Origin: Thalassospira sp. HF15
GTDB lineage: Bacteria; Pseudomonadota; Alphaproteobacteria; Rhodospirillales; Thalassospiraceae
Direction of reading: 5' to 3'
Assembly: GCF_011806525.1 (NCBI RefSeq)
Contig: NZ_JAAVKI010000006.1
Coordinates: forward strand, 1 to 64,000
Length of the DNA stretch: 64,000 nucleotides
Of the stretch, positions 1 through 8,551 are shown one piece after another. A program made the position numbers and the translations under genes. Position 1 is the stretch's first letter. Each line of letters starts with the position of its first letter. Below the pieces are notes generated by a model, which was not told the origin of the DNA, did no database searches, and worked only from the letters and a program-made list of their open reading frames with translations.

Positions 1-155
1 GCACCGATGGCCATGGAGGCAGCATCGTCGCGGGCCGAAACAACACGGGTACCAGAAGACAGTTTGGAAAGGGAACGAGTCGCCATCTCATCGGATGCCG
101 ACAAGTTACGGTGCGCAACGTTCGCTGCATAGTTGGAAATAATATTAAGAGCCAA
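1..155 (-). CDS. fliC: Flagellin, 5' part only (runs off the window), TTG start
   Basis: Only the first 51 codons are in the window. They encode the conserved N-terminal D0/D1 helix of flagellin, including LSSGTRVVSARDDAASMAIG, and after the initiator they differ from the neighbouring complete flagellin (511-1860) at only three of the first 51 residues. The homology begins exactly at a TTG codon (153-155) where the paralogue has ATG, and a GGAG ribosome-binding site sits 7 nt upstream, so TTG is the likely initiator. It is exported by the flagellar secretion system and polymerises as filament. A TTG start suggests lower translation than the sister copy. Whether the rest is intact cannot be seen. 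Confidence 0.9.
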   Translation of the reverse strand, partial: MALNIISNYAANVAHRNLSASDEMATRSLSKLSSGTRVVSARDDAASMAIG

Positions 156-162
156 GATTTTT

Positions 163-198
163 CTCCTACATGGATACTTCAGCAGGGGGTGCCTGCTG
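163..198 (-). promoter_or_regulatory. Flagellin leader: stem-loop plus conserved RBS block
   Basis: Upstream of the TTG-start flagellin is a perfect 7-bp inverted repeat with a 5-nt loop (180-186 with 192-198), followed four bases later by ATCCATGTAGGAG (163-175), which contains the ribosome-binding site. The complete flagellin has the same layout (stem-loop, then ATCCGTGTAGGAG). Conserved layout with different stem sequence suggests an RNA element controlling flagellin translation, for example by FlbT or CsrA; the regulator is inference. Confidence 0.5.
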
Positions 199-453
199 AT
201 TTGTTCCCGACTAAATGTCGGCAACTTCTCTACGAGCACTTTGATCGCAAAGAAAGTCGGATTATAACCTGCACCGTAGGTTGGGTATTGTCCAGAAAAA
301 AATTAACTGATTGTTAATTGGTGATTTCAACATCTTGTCTGATCTTTTTGAAAGACGTTTGACGATTACTATCGTTTTCCGGGTGACGAATTACATAGTT
401 CAAAGATTAGAAGCGCTAAATTTCGGATGATATGCAGGAATGATTCCCGCGAT
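199..453. other. Intergenic region upstream of the first flagellin
   Basis: This gap lies between the terminator of the complete flagellin and the leader of the TTG-start flagellin. It should hold the promoter of the latter. I see no good sigma-54 site. A weak sigma-28-like arrangement (TCAAAG, then GCCGACAT on the minus strand, around 216-245) has a spacer longer than usual. A short inverted repeat CCGAC-N5-GTCGG lies at 207-221. No coding sequence is supported. Confidence 0.5.
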
Positions 454-484
454 AAAAAAAGAGGGCGATCCAAAGATCGCCCTC
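454..484 (-). terminator. Intrinsic terminator of the complete flagellin gene
   Basis: A perfect 10-bp stem (461-470 with 475-484) with a CAAA loop is followed on the minus strand by seven T residues (454-460). It lies 27 bp past the flagellin stop codon and separates the two flagellin genes transcriptionally. Confidence 0.92.
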
Positions 485-510
485 GTAAAATTCCCCAAAA
501 TGAGAAATTC

Positions 511-1860
511 TTACCCTTGTAGCAGACGCAGCAGGTTCTGCGGCATCTGGTTTGCCTGTGCCAGCATGGCGACACCCGACTGAACGAGAATCTGCTTTGA
601 CGTAAAGTTCGTCATCTCAGAGGCAACATCCAAATCAAGCAGTGTGGAGCGTGCGGATTCTGTGTTTTCCTGGGTGGAGGCGAGGTTCTGAGCCGCAAAA
701 TCCAAACGGTTCTGATAGGTGCCGATGTTGGCACGCGAACGCTGGAGATCGTCAATTGCACGTGAAACCACCTCAACCGCACTCTGGGCGTTTGCGGCAG
801 TATCAATGGCATTGTCGGTTAGGTCGGCGATACTCGTCTCTGTGCCTGCTGAACCACCACCCAGCGTGTCAGAGTCAACTGCTGTAAATGAGATGGCGAG
901 GCGGTCATTTGCGGTGTTTCCTGCCCCAACCTGGAAGTCGACTGTTTGCTGCAATTGCTGCCCGTTATCGGCTGCCATGGTGACGATGTTACCGGTCGCC
1001 GAGTTAAGGCCGCTACCATTAAAGTCAGTTGCGGTGCCGAAGTCGGATGCACCGGTGTTGTCACCGCGGACGGTAGCAACCGAGGCCGAGAAGTTGGTGT
1101 TGACCGTAAAGGTCAGACCCAGTTCATCGAAATTCAAGGTGGCATTGTCGCCAGCACTGATTGCCGTGGTGCCGCCTGTGCGGTAATCGGTGATATCAAT
1201 CGACTGGGTACGGTCAGCTGCGCCATCAATGGTGCTGGTAACGGTCATGATGACCTGATCACCTGCGGCGTAATTGATGTTCACTTCAAAACTGTTATCG
1301 GTAACTGTGTTCGTGTTGGTGTCAGTTGCCCAGTAGTTGTTGTCAGTTATGTTGAAGTTGTCAAAACCGTTGACTGGAACAAGAGCTTCACCAGAGCCGG
1401 CAGCAGCTAGATCACCAAAATCAAGGGCAACGTCGCCACCATCACCGAGCAGCTGAATCCCGTTGAAGTTGGTCGAAGAAGCGATACGGTCAATTTCTTC
1501 GCGAAGCTGAACAAACTCGTCGTTCAGGAAGCCGCGTTCAGTATCGGACAGGTTGCCCGAGGAGGCCTGAACGGCCAATGTTTTCATGCGGACCAGAATG
1601 TTATCAATGGTTGCCATGCCACCATCGGCAATCTGGAGCATCGAGTTGGCCTGGTTAACGTTAACCGTTGCGGTTTTAAGAGATTCTGTCGTTGCATTCA
1701 GACGTGCACCGATGGCCATGGATGCAGCATCATCACGTGCCGAAACAACGCGGGTACCAGAAGAAAGTTTTGCAAGCGATCGCGTCGCCATCGTGTCCGA
1801 AGCAGTCAGGTTTCGATGGGCGACGTTCGCTGCATAGTTGGAAATAATATTAAGAGCCAT
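511..1860 (-). CDS. fliC: Flagellin (filament protein)
   Basis: 449 residues. The N-terminal helical domain (about residues 1-140, with LSSGTRVVSARDDAASMAIG and the TNFNGIQLL motif near 130) and the C-terminal helical domain (about 365-449, ending in VAMLAQANQMPQNLLRLLQG) are the conserved D0/D1 parts that pack the filament core. The middle, about 220 residues, is a Thr/Asp/Gly-rich variable domain exposed on the filament surface. It is exported by the flagellar type III apparatus. An ATG start is preceded by AGGAGG, and a sigma-54 promoter lies about 80 bp upstream. A second flagellin gene follows downstream, and the FliW gene lies just upstream. Confidence 0.97.
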   Translation of the reverse strand: MALNIISNYAANVAHRNLTASDTMATRSLAKLSSGTRVVSARDDAASMAIGARLNATTESLKTATVNVNQANSMLQIADGGMATIDNILVRMKTLAVQASSGNLSDTERGFLNDEFVQLREEIDRIASSTNFNGIQLLGDGGDVALDFGDLAAAGSGEALVPVNGFDNFNITDNNYWATDTNTNTVTDNSFEVNINYAAGDQVIMTVTSTIDGAADRTQSIDITDYRTGGTTAISAGDNATLNFDELGLTFTVNTNFSASVATVRGDNTGASDFGTATDFNGSGLNSATGNIVTMAADNGQQLQQTVDFQVGAGNTANDRLAISFTAVDSDTLGGGSAGTETSIADLTDNAIDTAANAQSAVEVVSRAIDDLQRSRANIGTYQNRLDFAAQNLASTQENTESARSTLLDLDVASEMTNFTSKQILVQSGVAMLAQANQMPQNLLRLLQG

Positions 1861-1867
1861 TTTATTC

Positions 1868-1904
1868 CTCCTACACGGATAAGATAGAATGGCTCAGGCC
1901 ATTC
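1868..1904 (-). promoter_or_regulatory. Flagellin leader: stem-loop plus conserved RBS block
   Basis: In the 5' untranslated region a perfect 7-bp stem with a TCAG loop (1887-1893 with 1898-1904) precedes ATCCGTGTAGGAG (1868-1880), which holds the ribosome-binding site. The same order is found in the leader of the second flagellin. The GGAGGA at the ribosome-binding site is also a plausible CsrA contact, since csrA and fliW are both in this island. Confidence 0.5.
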
Positions 1905-1938
1905 AATCTTTCGGCGACATTGCCTTGCGGAACGTTAA

Positions 1939-1954
1939 AGCAATGCGCGTGCCA
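1939..1954 (-). promoter_or_regulatory. Sigma-54 promoter of the flagellin gene
   Basis: On the minus strand TGGCAC-GCGCA-TTGCT matches the -24/-12 consensus TGGCAC-N5-TTGCW at every fixed position. Predicted initiation near 1928 gives a leader of about 68 nt. Confidence 0.92.
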
Positions 1955-1970
1955 AGCTACTAGGCAAAAA

Positions 1971-2441
1971 TTACAGGTCATGCTGCACAGAGTATTTTTC
2001 GTTGGGTAAGATGTGCTGCCAGGCTACCTGCCGTGCAGTGTCAACAAGAATGGGTGCGCGCAAATTGGTCGACATCGTAATGCCCTGACCACCGGGAGCG
2101 CTACGAATGGTGACAACCATAAGGATCGCCATATCCGCACTTTCGATGGCCAAGCTTTTTTGCGCAGCCAGCAAGTCCTTTTCTGCGTAAACGCCACTTT
2201 CCATATTGTACGGCGCAACGATGAAAGACAGGCTTGCATCTGTCAGGCTTTGATAAAGCTTGAACTGATCGAGCGATGTGTTGGGGATGTTTGCCAGTCC
2301 GAAGACATGGTGTTCCGGAAAGCCGAGAAGACCGACAGGCATGTAAATGCCTTTATCCCAGCTGAACTCGATGTCGCCGAAGCGTGTTTCCACGACAACG
2401 GATTCTGGTGTTTCATTCTCGGCGACGTTTTCGGTTTCCAT
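1971..2441 (-). CDS. fliW: Flagellar assembly factor FliW
   Basis: 156 residues. FliW family: the FGDIEFSWDKGIYMPVGLLGF segment (about 22-42) and the C-terminal NLRAPILVDTARQVAWQHIL segment (about 126-145) are family hallmarks. FliW is a cytoplasmic protein that binds CsrA and, in Firmicutes and epsilonproteobacteria, is displaced by flagellin so that filament synthesis is matched to export. The gene sits at the 3' end of the flgI-to-flgL operon and immediately upstream of the flagellin promoter; csrA is at 28889-29173 in the same island, so a FliW-CsrA-flagellin loop is likely. The first 15 or so residues are an acidic tail not typical of the core family. Confidence 0.93.
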   Translation of the reverse strand: METENVAENETPESVVVETRFGDIEFSWDKGIYMPVGLLGFPEHHVFGLANIPNTSLDQFKLYQSLTDASLSFIVAPYNMESGVYAEKDLLAAQKSLAIESADMAILMVVTIRSAPGGQGITMSTNLRAPILVDTARQVAWQHILPNEKYSVQHDL

Positions 2442-2540
2442 TCCCGCAATTCTCCGACGGTCGAAAGGTTCTGTCGTGCATACTACTTAAAGTATCACCC
2501 TGACAAAACAGTTAATGACGCAATACTATCTATATCACAA

Positions 2541-3770
2541 TCAACGCAAATAGTTAGCCAAAGATAAATCTGCGGCGCGCGAGATGGAAATAAAGCTTGC
2601 TTGCAAGGCTGTCTCGTATTGGCCCAGTTCCGCAAGTGTCAGAGGAACGTCAACGGTTTCGATATCGCTGATTGCTTGTGCAGCAAAAACCTTGAAGTCC
2701 TGGTGGCGTTCTTCGAAGCGCTCCACATTTGCGATATCAAGGCCGATCTGTCCCTGAACGTTCGGGAGGTCATTAATTGCGTCGTTAATAAAACCAAGTG
2801 CAGTCGAAAGTGCATCCTGATTTTCGGTGCTTGCAGCAATACCAAGACCCTGGACCAGTTTCTGGAATGCCGGATTATCAGCCAGAATACCATAGGAAAC
2901 GTCATACTGCTCGTCGACACGCAGCTCCATGATCTGATGATCACCGCTATAGTAATCTGCGTCAGGACGCGGATTACCGATTTTCTCCATGCCAAGTGTG
3001 GAGAGCAAATCGCCTGCACCGGTTTCAGTAATGGTAATCGAGCCATTGCCGACATTTTCGATATTCAAAAGTGGCGTGCCTTCACCGCCAAGACCGCGCA
3101 GAGTTGCAATCGCGCGGTTGGTCGTGACGTTGTTAATGGCGTCCATGATGTCGCCAATATCGTCGGTTGCCGCGTTATAGTTGACGGTCGAGGTCGAGCT
3201 ATTGCCATCAATATCGGTGCTGACGATCTGGATCTGACCAGTCGTGACACCAAGTGATGCCAAGGTCGTCGTTGTCGTCAACGCTCTATCAAGATCACTT
3301 AGATAATTGTCCGGTGCGCCAATCTTTTCGATATCAACAGCCGGTTCTTCGGAGCGTCCACCAGCAAACAGGTACCGTCCATCAAGGTTGGTATTGAGCA
3401 AATTGGCAATCTGTTGCAATGCCTGATCAGCTTCATTGCGGATGTTGACATCATCGGCCTGCTGAGCGGAGCTTGCCTGAATCAGCAGCGTTTTCATCTC
3501 CGTCGCAATGGTCAGCATGCTGTCGACAGCCGTTTCCATGCTTTGCAGGCGCAATTTGCCCTGCGTCGTATTGCGAAGATACTGTTCCGTGCGGGAATAC
3601 TCGCCCTCAAGATTGAGCAAGCGCTGTGTACTTTCTGCGATACCGGCGTAGTTTCGAGACTTATAGCCGCTCGACGCCTGGTTCTGAAGGTCAGTTACAC
3701 GCGATGCGTTTCGGAGCGCAAGGTCCGAGAGCAATGTGTGGTTCGTATAGGTCGCGACACGAGTTACCAT
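2541..3770 (-). CDS. flgL: Flagellar hook-filament junction protein FlgL
   Basis: 409 residues. A flagellin-like N-terminus (about 1-135, with LQNQASSGYKSRNYAGIAE and an NLDGRYLFAGG motif near 130) and a matching C-terminal helix place it in the FlgL/HAP3 family, which joins hook to filament together with FlgK. It lies directly behind flgK in the same operon (27-bp gap). The start has GAGG 6 nt upstream. Length is above the usual 300-400 range because of a longer central domain. Confidence 0.95.
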   Translation of the reverse strand: MVTRVATYTNHTLLSDLALRNASRVTDLQNQASSGYKSRNYAGIAESTQRLLNLEGEYSRTEQYLRNTTQGKLRLQSMETAVDSMLTIATEMKTLLIQASSAQQADDVNIRNEADQALQQIANLLNTNLDGRYLFAGGRSEEPAVDIEKIGAPDNYLSDLDRALTTTTTLASLGVTTGQIQIVSTDIDGNSSTSTVNYNAATDDIGDIMDAINNVTTNRAIATLRGLGGEGTPLLNIENVGNGSITITETGAGDLLSTLGMEKIGNPRPDADYYSGDHQIMELRVDEQYDVSYGILADNPAFQKLVQGLGIAASTENQDALSTALGFINDAINDLPNVQGQIGLDIANVERFEERHQDFKVFAAQAISDIETVDVPLTLAELGQYETALQASFISISRAADLSLANYLR

Positions 3771-3797
3771 GACAGCCTCACTTTACAAGCGTGCAGT

Positions 3798-6209
3798 TTA
3801 AACTGCATTGAGCAATGCATCAAACATTTCATCAACCGTGGAGATCACCCGCGCGGTTGCCGTGTATGCACGCTGAAAAACAACCAGATCAGACATTTCC
3901 TCATCAAGGTTGACGCCAGCCTCGTTCTGGATACGGGTGTTGAGGTCAACGACAAGGTTGTCCTGGAAATCAAACGAACTTTCAGCAACACGGGCCTTGG
4001 TCGCCGCCGTTGCGACGATACCTGCGGCATAATCGGTCAGGGATGTACGCTCGCCTGACAAACCGTCGGTTGCTTCAAAGTCGATATCGCTACGCTCGAA
4101 AGCGTTACTGATCGAGTTTGCAGCAGAGTTGTCGCCCTCGTGGACACCAAAATTGATGCCAAGACCCAGAACAGTCGTAAGAGCGTCCGCATTTGGAAGT
4201 CCGTCATCAGAGAAATAGAACGGATCGCCATCAGCGTCGATCACATGCAGTTTATACCCACCAAGCTGACTGTCGAATTTTACTTCAGCAGTGATGTTGT
4301 TGTCGGTCAGAGTGGCGCTGTTGTTGATCGCATCTGCAATATCCTGCAGCGACGTGTTGGTGTCATAGTTGATATTAACGTCGGTAAAATTGCCACTTAC
4401 GGTCAACGTATAGTTAAGCGGTGGCGGAACAGTTGGGCCTATGCCGTTAATCGCTGCATCCGGGTCAACGACAGCGTTCGAAGTATTATAAGTATCCGCG
4501 TTCATCTGTCCGCGCACGATGCGGGACGGATCATTCTTGATCGATGCTGCAACGTCCATGTTCCCTGAAAGCGAAGGGCGATCTTCGGTGAAACCGATTT
4601 TTGAAGACATCGTCCCGGAGTCAGTGACAGTCATGTTCGCATTGTATTCGATAACAAGACGATAGCGGTCACCGTCTTCGACAATGAAGGCTGCTTCTTC
4701 TGAGGCGGCCGCTGTCATGCCTGCCCCCTGAAGGGCAGTACGAATGCTGTCACGGACGTCTTCAAGTGAGTCTGTTGCGGTGTAGTTAACCGTGATGCCA
4801 GCACCGGCCAGAACGCCGGTACCTGCTGTTAGTGTAAATGAACTGGCCGTTACGCCGAGCGCATCGGTCGAACTGCTTTGCGCTGCAGACGTAATCGCGT
4901 CCGAGCGTTTGGTGGTCGCAATAAAATCATTCAGGCCAAAATAGTGCGATGCGCCCTGTTGGCGACCATCGCTTAGCGTGATCTGGCTGTCCATCTCGTT
5001 GATAGCGACCCGATTGCCATCTTGGCCCTCAATGACCAATCGATTGTCAACCAGGGATGCTGTCAGATAGGCGCTTGCATCCGATGCGTTAATCGCATCA
5101 ACAATGCCCTGAACCGTTGCCGGTGTTGTCGGCAGGTCAATATCAGCCCAACTGTCACTGGCAACAAGGTCACCATTCTGATCAAGGGCGGCAACGCGAA
5201 AGGCCCCGGTTGCGGTCAGCGGGTCGCTGCCGTCAACTGTACGTGTACCCGAAAGGTTGGCGGGTGGCGGGAAGGAGGTGCCTTTGTTGTGTTCCTGATT
5301 GATGGCATCGCGCAGTTCACCTGCCAGCTCGTTGATCTGATCATTCAGAGCCGGAATTTCGGAATCTCGCATCTCAAACAGGCCCTTGAGGGTCCCGGTA
5401 CGCAGCGTGTCAGTGATGTCTTCACCGTCAAGCGAAACGCCTGAACCACCCGTGCCGGGTTCAAACCCGGCGGTCTGGGTAAAGGTAAGTTCGTTGGGGG
5501 CACGATCCAGAAGCGTGTTTGCGCCTGCTGCTGAATAGACAACGATCGAACCGTCGCTACGGCTGAAGGTCGTAATGTCGATAATTTTGGCAAGCTGATT
5601 CAGTTTCTGATCACGCTGATCTTCAAGTTCTGTGGTCGGCTGTCCAAGGTTGTTCAGACGGATAATGCCGCTATTGAGCTCAGAAATCTGGTTGAGCAAC
5701 GTGTTTGCCGAATTTACTTCATCGGTGATCTGATCATCAATGTCATCACGCAGATCCTGAAGCTGGCTTGAGAGCTTCTCGAATGATTCCATGACCTGGA
5801 TCGCGCTTTCGATGGCTTCGATGCGCGGAGAATTCTGATCTGGCGTAACGCCCAGTTGCTCAAAGGCATCGGCCAAATTGTTGATGCGTTGACTGATCGC
5901 AGCGTCAGACTGGGTGGTGCCAAAAAGGGTCTGGACGCGCATGAAGAATTCGTAGCGGGCTTCTTCGCGACCGGCTTTACCCAGTTCGCCGCGCATTTCA
6001 CGTACCAGGCCTTCATTGACGTTTCGATAGATGTCCGCAACCTGAGAGCCGGCACCGATACCGTCAAGTGTCAGGGTTTCCTGACCGGCGATCTTCTTGG
6101 AATAGCCTTCGGTATTCACGTTCGAGATGTTCGAAGACGTGATCGCAATACGGGCTTGTGCCGTGTTAAGGCCGGAGATCGCAGTATTAAGTGCCTGAGT
6201 AAGTGACAT
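3798..6209 (-). CDS. flgK: Flagellar hook-associated protein FlgK
   Basis: 803 residues. The N-terminus (ALNTAISGLNTAQARIAITS, then NISNVNTEGYSKK) is the rod/hook/FlgK signature, and the C-terminus (about 755-803, SDLVVFQRAYTATARVISTV) is the conserved closing helix. FlgK is HAP1, the first ring on the hook tip. It is larger than the enterobacterial 550 residues; the extra sequence is a central beta-rich insertion (about 310-700), common in alphaproteobacteria. It lies between the FlgN-like chaperone gene and flgL, the order expected of a chaperone with its clients. Confidence 0.97.
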   Translation of the reverse strand: MSLTQALNTAISGLNTAQARIAITSSNISNVNTEGYSKKIAGQETLTLDGIGAGSQVADIYRNVNEGLVREMRGELGKAGREEARYEFFMRVQTLFGTTQSDAAISQRINNLADAFEQLGVTPDQNSPRIEAIESAIQVMESFEKLSSQLQDLRDDIDDQITDEVNSANTLLNQISELNSGIIRLNNLGQPTTELEDQRDQKLNQLAKIIDITTFSRSDGSIVVYSAAGANTLLDRAPNELTFTQTAGFEPGTGGSGVSLDGEDITDTLRTGTLKGLFEMRDSEIPALNDQINELAGELRDAINQEHNKGTSFPPPANLSGTRTVDGSDPLTATGAFRVAALDQNGDLVASDSWADIDLPTTPATVQGIVDAINASDASAYLTASLVDNRLVIEGQDGNRVAINEMDSQITLSDGRQQGASHYFGLNDFIATTKRSDAITSAAQSSSTDALGVTASSFTLTAGTGVLAGAGITVNYTATDSLEDVRDSIRTALQGAGMTAAASEEAAFIVEDGDRYRLVIEYNANMTVTDSGTMSSKIGFTEDRPSLSGNMDVAASIKNDPSRIVRGQMNADTYNTSNAVVDPDAAINGIGPTVPPPLNYTLTVSGNFTDVNINYDTNTSLQDIADAINNSATLTDNNITAEVKFDSQLGGYKLHVIDADGDPFYFSDDGLPNADALTTVLGLGINFGVHEGDNSAANSISNAFERSDIDFEATDGLSGERTSLTDYAAGIVATAATKARVAESSFDFQDNLVVDLNTRIQNEAGVNLDEEMSDLVVFQRAYTATARVISTVDEMFDALLNAV

Positions 6210-6226
6210 GATACTTGCCTTTACCC

Positions 6227-6688
6227 TTAAAGCGTTTCGTTGACGCTATAGGCGCCACCAGATTTGTTTATCGTACGACCATACCCCCCCAGCGAAGCCT
6301 TGCTGGTCGTTGCCGAGCGGTTATAGGTCGTGCACTCTTCCTTGGACTTTTCATTGACCGCGCGCACGATCGCCTGGACCACGCGTTCGTTGGTTTCCTT
6401 GGCAGCCTGCAGGGTCGTCATGTTGCGCCGTGCGGCTTCCTGGAATTCGGCCTGCAGTTCACGCAGTTCTTCGCGTTCGTCTTCGGACAGGGCGCGAAGT
6501 TCCTTGCCACGGCTGCGCAGTTTGACAACCAGTTGTTCATACTGCATCGACAGGGCAGATTTTTCCGACAGGAACTGCTCATATTCGTTTGATGTCAGGC
6601 TGCGCAGCTCGTTTGACTCGCGCTCCAACAGGGACAGAAGGTCATATGTGACGCTTTTAAGTTGGGTAACCAGCTCTTCGGTGGTCAT
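6227..6688 (-). CDS. flgN: FlgN-like export chaperone for hook-associated proteins
   Basis: 153 residues, almost wholly helical and charged (leucine and glutamate heptads over about residues 5-120), followed by a Ser/Thr/Gly-rich tail. FlgN chaperones hold FlgK and FlgL before export; position immediately upstream of flgK-flgL and the helical make-up support the call, since sequence similarity in this family is low. I start at the ATG at 6688 because AGGAGG, inside the end of flgJ, is 7 nt away. The in-frame ATG at 6694 overlaps the flgJ stop but leaves only 1 nt after that ribosome-binding site. Confidence 0.75.
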   Translation of the reverse strand: MTTEELVTQLKSVTYDLLSLLERESNELRSLTSNEYEQFLSEKSALSMQYEQLVVKLRSRGKELRALSEDEREELRELQAEFQEAARRNMTTLQAAKETNERVVQAIVRAVNEKSKEECTTYNRSATTSKASLGGYGRTINKSGGAYSVNETL

Positions 6689-6690
6689 TT

Positions 6691-7038
6691 TCATCCCTCC
6701 TGGACTTTGAGGATTTCACGTGTAACGGCATCTGCAATTCCGATGCCACCCGCACGGGTCATTTCTTTGGCGTATTCATCAACCAGCATGGAGCGCATCA
6801 TCGTCTCGCCATGCCCGCCGCCAAACATTTCGTTGGTTTCAATCCCGGAAAACATGTGGCTGAGCATCTGGCCAAGGAACATGGATTCAAATTCCTCGCC
6901 GGCCTTGCGTGCCTCTGCTTCGGTCTTGATATGCCCGTCGGTCAGTGAGTTCATCCGGGCGGCGATGTTGTTTTGTTTGCCGTACTGTGCGCTGGCCTGC
7001 GCCTGCGCCATGATTGCGGCAGATCCGTCGGTCATCAT
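6691..7038 (-). CDS. flgJ: Rod-binding protein, FlgJ N-terminal type
   Basis: 115 residues. It matches the N-terminal rod-capping half of FlgJ (EFESMFLGQMLSHMF near residues 49-63, then GGGHGETMMRSMLVDEYAKE). The peptidoglycan hydrolase half found in enterobacterial FlgJ is absent, as in many alphaproteobacteria (CheL/FlgJ-like), so another muramidase must open the wall for the rod. The start codon overlaps the flgI stop by one base (TAATG), indicating translational coupling. Confidence 0.88.
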   Translation of the reverse strand: MMTDGSAAIMAQAQASAQYGKQNNIAARMNSLTDGHIKTEAEARKAGEEFESMFLGQMLSHMFSGIETNEMFGGGHGETMMRSMLVDEYAKEMTRAGGIGIADAVTREILKVQEG

Positions 7039-8180
7039 TACATCACCTCGATTTCAGCCTGAAGTGCACCAGACGTCTTGATGGCCTGAAGAATGGTGAT
7101 CATGTCGCGCGGACCAACGCCAAGGCTGTTAAGACCGTTCACCAGTTCCTGAAGGCTGACACCACCATCCATGATACCAAGCTGGTTGTCTTCGCCTTGA
7201 TCAACCTCAATGTTGGTTCGATCAACCGTTTGGGTCGTGCCCGCCTGCGCAAACGGTGAAGGCTGCGATACCTGCGGGGTTTCCGTTACACGAATTGTCA
7301 GGTTGCCTTGGGCAATCGCTACACGGTTGATGCGGACATTTTCGCCCATAACAATCGTGCCGGTGTTTTCATCAATCACGACACGGGCGATCTGATCTGG
7401 TTCGACACGAAGCTGTTCGATATCGGTCAAAAGGGCGACGATATTTTGGTCATAGCGGTCCGGGATGTTCAGGCGCACCGTGCCAGGATCGCTTGCGCGG
7501 GCCGCAACTTCGCCAAGATAGGCATTAATTGCATCGGAGACGCGGCGTGCGGTGGTGAAGTCCGGGTTGCGCAAAACAACCGACATGTCCTGCATTGAAT
7601 TCAGGTTAAAGTCGATTTCGCGTTCAACAATGCCGCCATTGGCAATACGTGCCGAGGTCGGGACACCCTTGACGATGGTTTCGGCATTACCGCCGGCCGA
7701 GAAGCCACCAACCGCCAAATTCCCTTGCGCAACCGCATAAACTTCGCCGTCGGCACCGACCATCGGGGTGACAAGCAGTGTGCCGCCCTGAAGGCTTTCG
7801 GCAGTGCCAATCGCACTGATATTGACGTCGATGCGCGATCCCTGGCGCGAAAATGGCGGCAGGGTTGCGGTTGCCATAACTGCTGCGATGTTATCGGATT
7901 CAAGATCTTCGATCTGGTCGCGCACGTTAATGCCAAGGCGTTCAAGCATCGCCACCATGCTTTGACGGGTAAATTCTGCATCACCCAGATCATCGCCGGT
8001 ACCATTCAAGCCAACCACAAGACCATAGCCAACCAGCATGTTGTCACGTACGCCCTCGAAATCGGCGATGTCCTTGATACGTGATTGTGCATGTGCAGGG
8101 GTAAGCTGCATCAGGGCAAGCATTCCCAGCGCGAGCGTTGCGAGCGCATTGCGTGCTATTTTGCCAAGACCTGTGATCAT
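7038..8180 (-). CDS. flgI: Flagellar P-ring protein FlgI
   Basis: 380 residues from ATG at 8180, which begins a classical Sec signal peptide (basic start, hydrophobic stretch with LATLALGMLALM, cleavage after AHA about residue 28). The mature start SRIKDIADFEGVRDNMLVGYGLVVGLNGTGD and the C-terminal VSLQELVNGLNSLGVGPRDMI are diagnostic of FlgI, which forms the periplasmic P-ring around the rod. An in-frame upstream extension to 8465 is possible but would bury the signal peptide and cross the sigma-54 promoter, so it is rejected. First gene of the flgI-flgJ-flgN-flgK-flgL-fliW operon. Confidence 0.96.
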   Translation of the reverse strand: MITGLGKIARNALATLALGMLALMQLTPAHAQSRIKDIADFEGVRDNMLVGYGLVVGLNGTGDDLGDAEFTRQSMVAMLERLGINVRDQIEDLESDNIAAVMATATLPPFSRQGSRIDVNISAIGTAESLQGGTLLVTPMVGADGEVYAVAQGNLAVGGFSAGGNAETIVKGVPTSARIANGGIVEREIDFNLNSMQDMSVVLRNPDFTTARRVSDAINAYLGEVAARASDPGTVRLNIPDRYDQNIVALLTDIEQLRVEPDQIARVVIDENTGTIVMGENVRINRVAIAQGNLTIRVTETPQVSQPSPFAQAGTTQTVDRTNIEVDQGEDNQLGIMDGGVSLQELVNGLNSLGVGPRDMITILQAIKTSGALQAEIEVM

Positions 8181-8551
8181 ACTCTTACTTCCGCTTTTAC
8201 GTTGAATGCATGGCATCCGGTAAATGAGGCGATTGATCGGATTAATCGCGTTTGCAAACTTATTTGCGAAAACCGTGCCAACTGAGGCTTTCTGCAGGTA
8301 CAAAGCTACGAGAGCCGCAGGACCGCAGAAATCTGGTCCTTTTTTGAGGGGGCGCAGTAGTTTTCGGGATGCAATCGAGACAACCCGGCATTTTTTTCCC
8401 GTTGCGCCTCCAGCGCGATTGAGGGAGACTCTCGTCTGAAAGTCATGTTGATGGTGTTCCATCAATGCCTTTTATGGCTGACGCCAGCATGTAATATATG
8501 CCCTGCATATGTTCATTGAACGCGTCTACAACAACTGAGCGGAAACGGATC
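8181..8551. other. Divergent intergenic region flgI / fliX
   Basis: 371 bp between the divergent flgI operon and fliX. It holds the flgI sigma-54 promoter at 8265-8280, a CCCGGCA motif at 8384-8390 that recurs in the flgF/fliL gap, and a perfect 7-bp inverted repeat with a TGTT loop (8448-8454 with 8459-8465). I found no good -24/-12 promoter for fliX. No credible gene fits here. Confidence 0.6.
8265..8280 (-). promoter_or_regulatory. Sigma-54 promoter of the flgI operon
   Basis: Minus strand TGGCAC-GGTTT-TCGCA keeps the essential GG and GC with ten bases between. Initiation near 8254 would give a 74-nt leader to the chosen flgI start. Confidence 0.85.

Noticed and set aside
433-447. Possible sigma-54 site for the TTG-start flagellin
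   Set aside because: GG-N10-GC is present on the minus strand, but only about half the consensus is matched and the leader would be about 265 nt.
7038-8465. FlgI reading extended upstream to 8465
   Set aside because: The extension would precede a perfect signal peptide and cover the sigma-54 promoter at 8265-8280.
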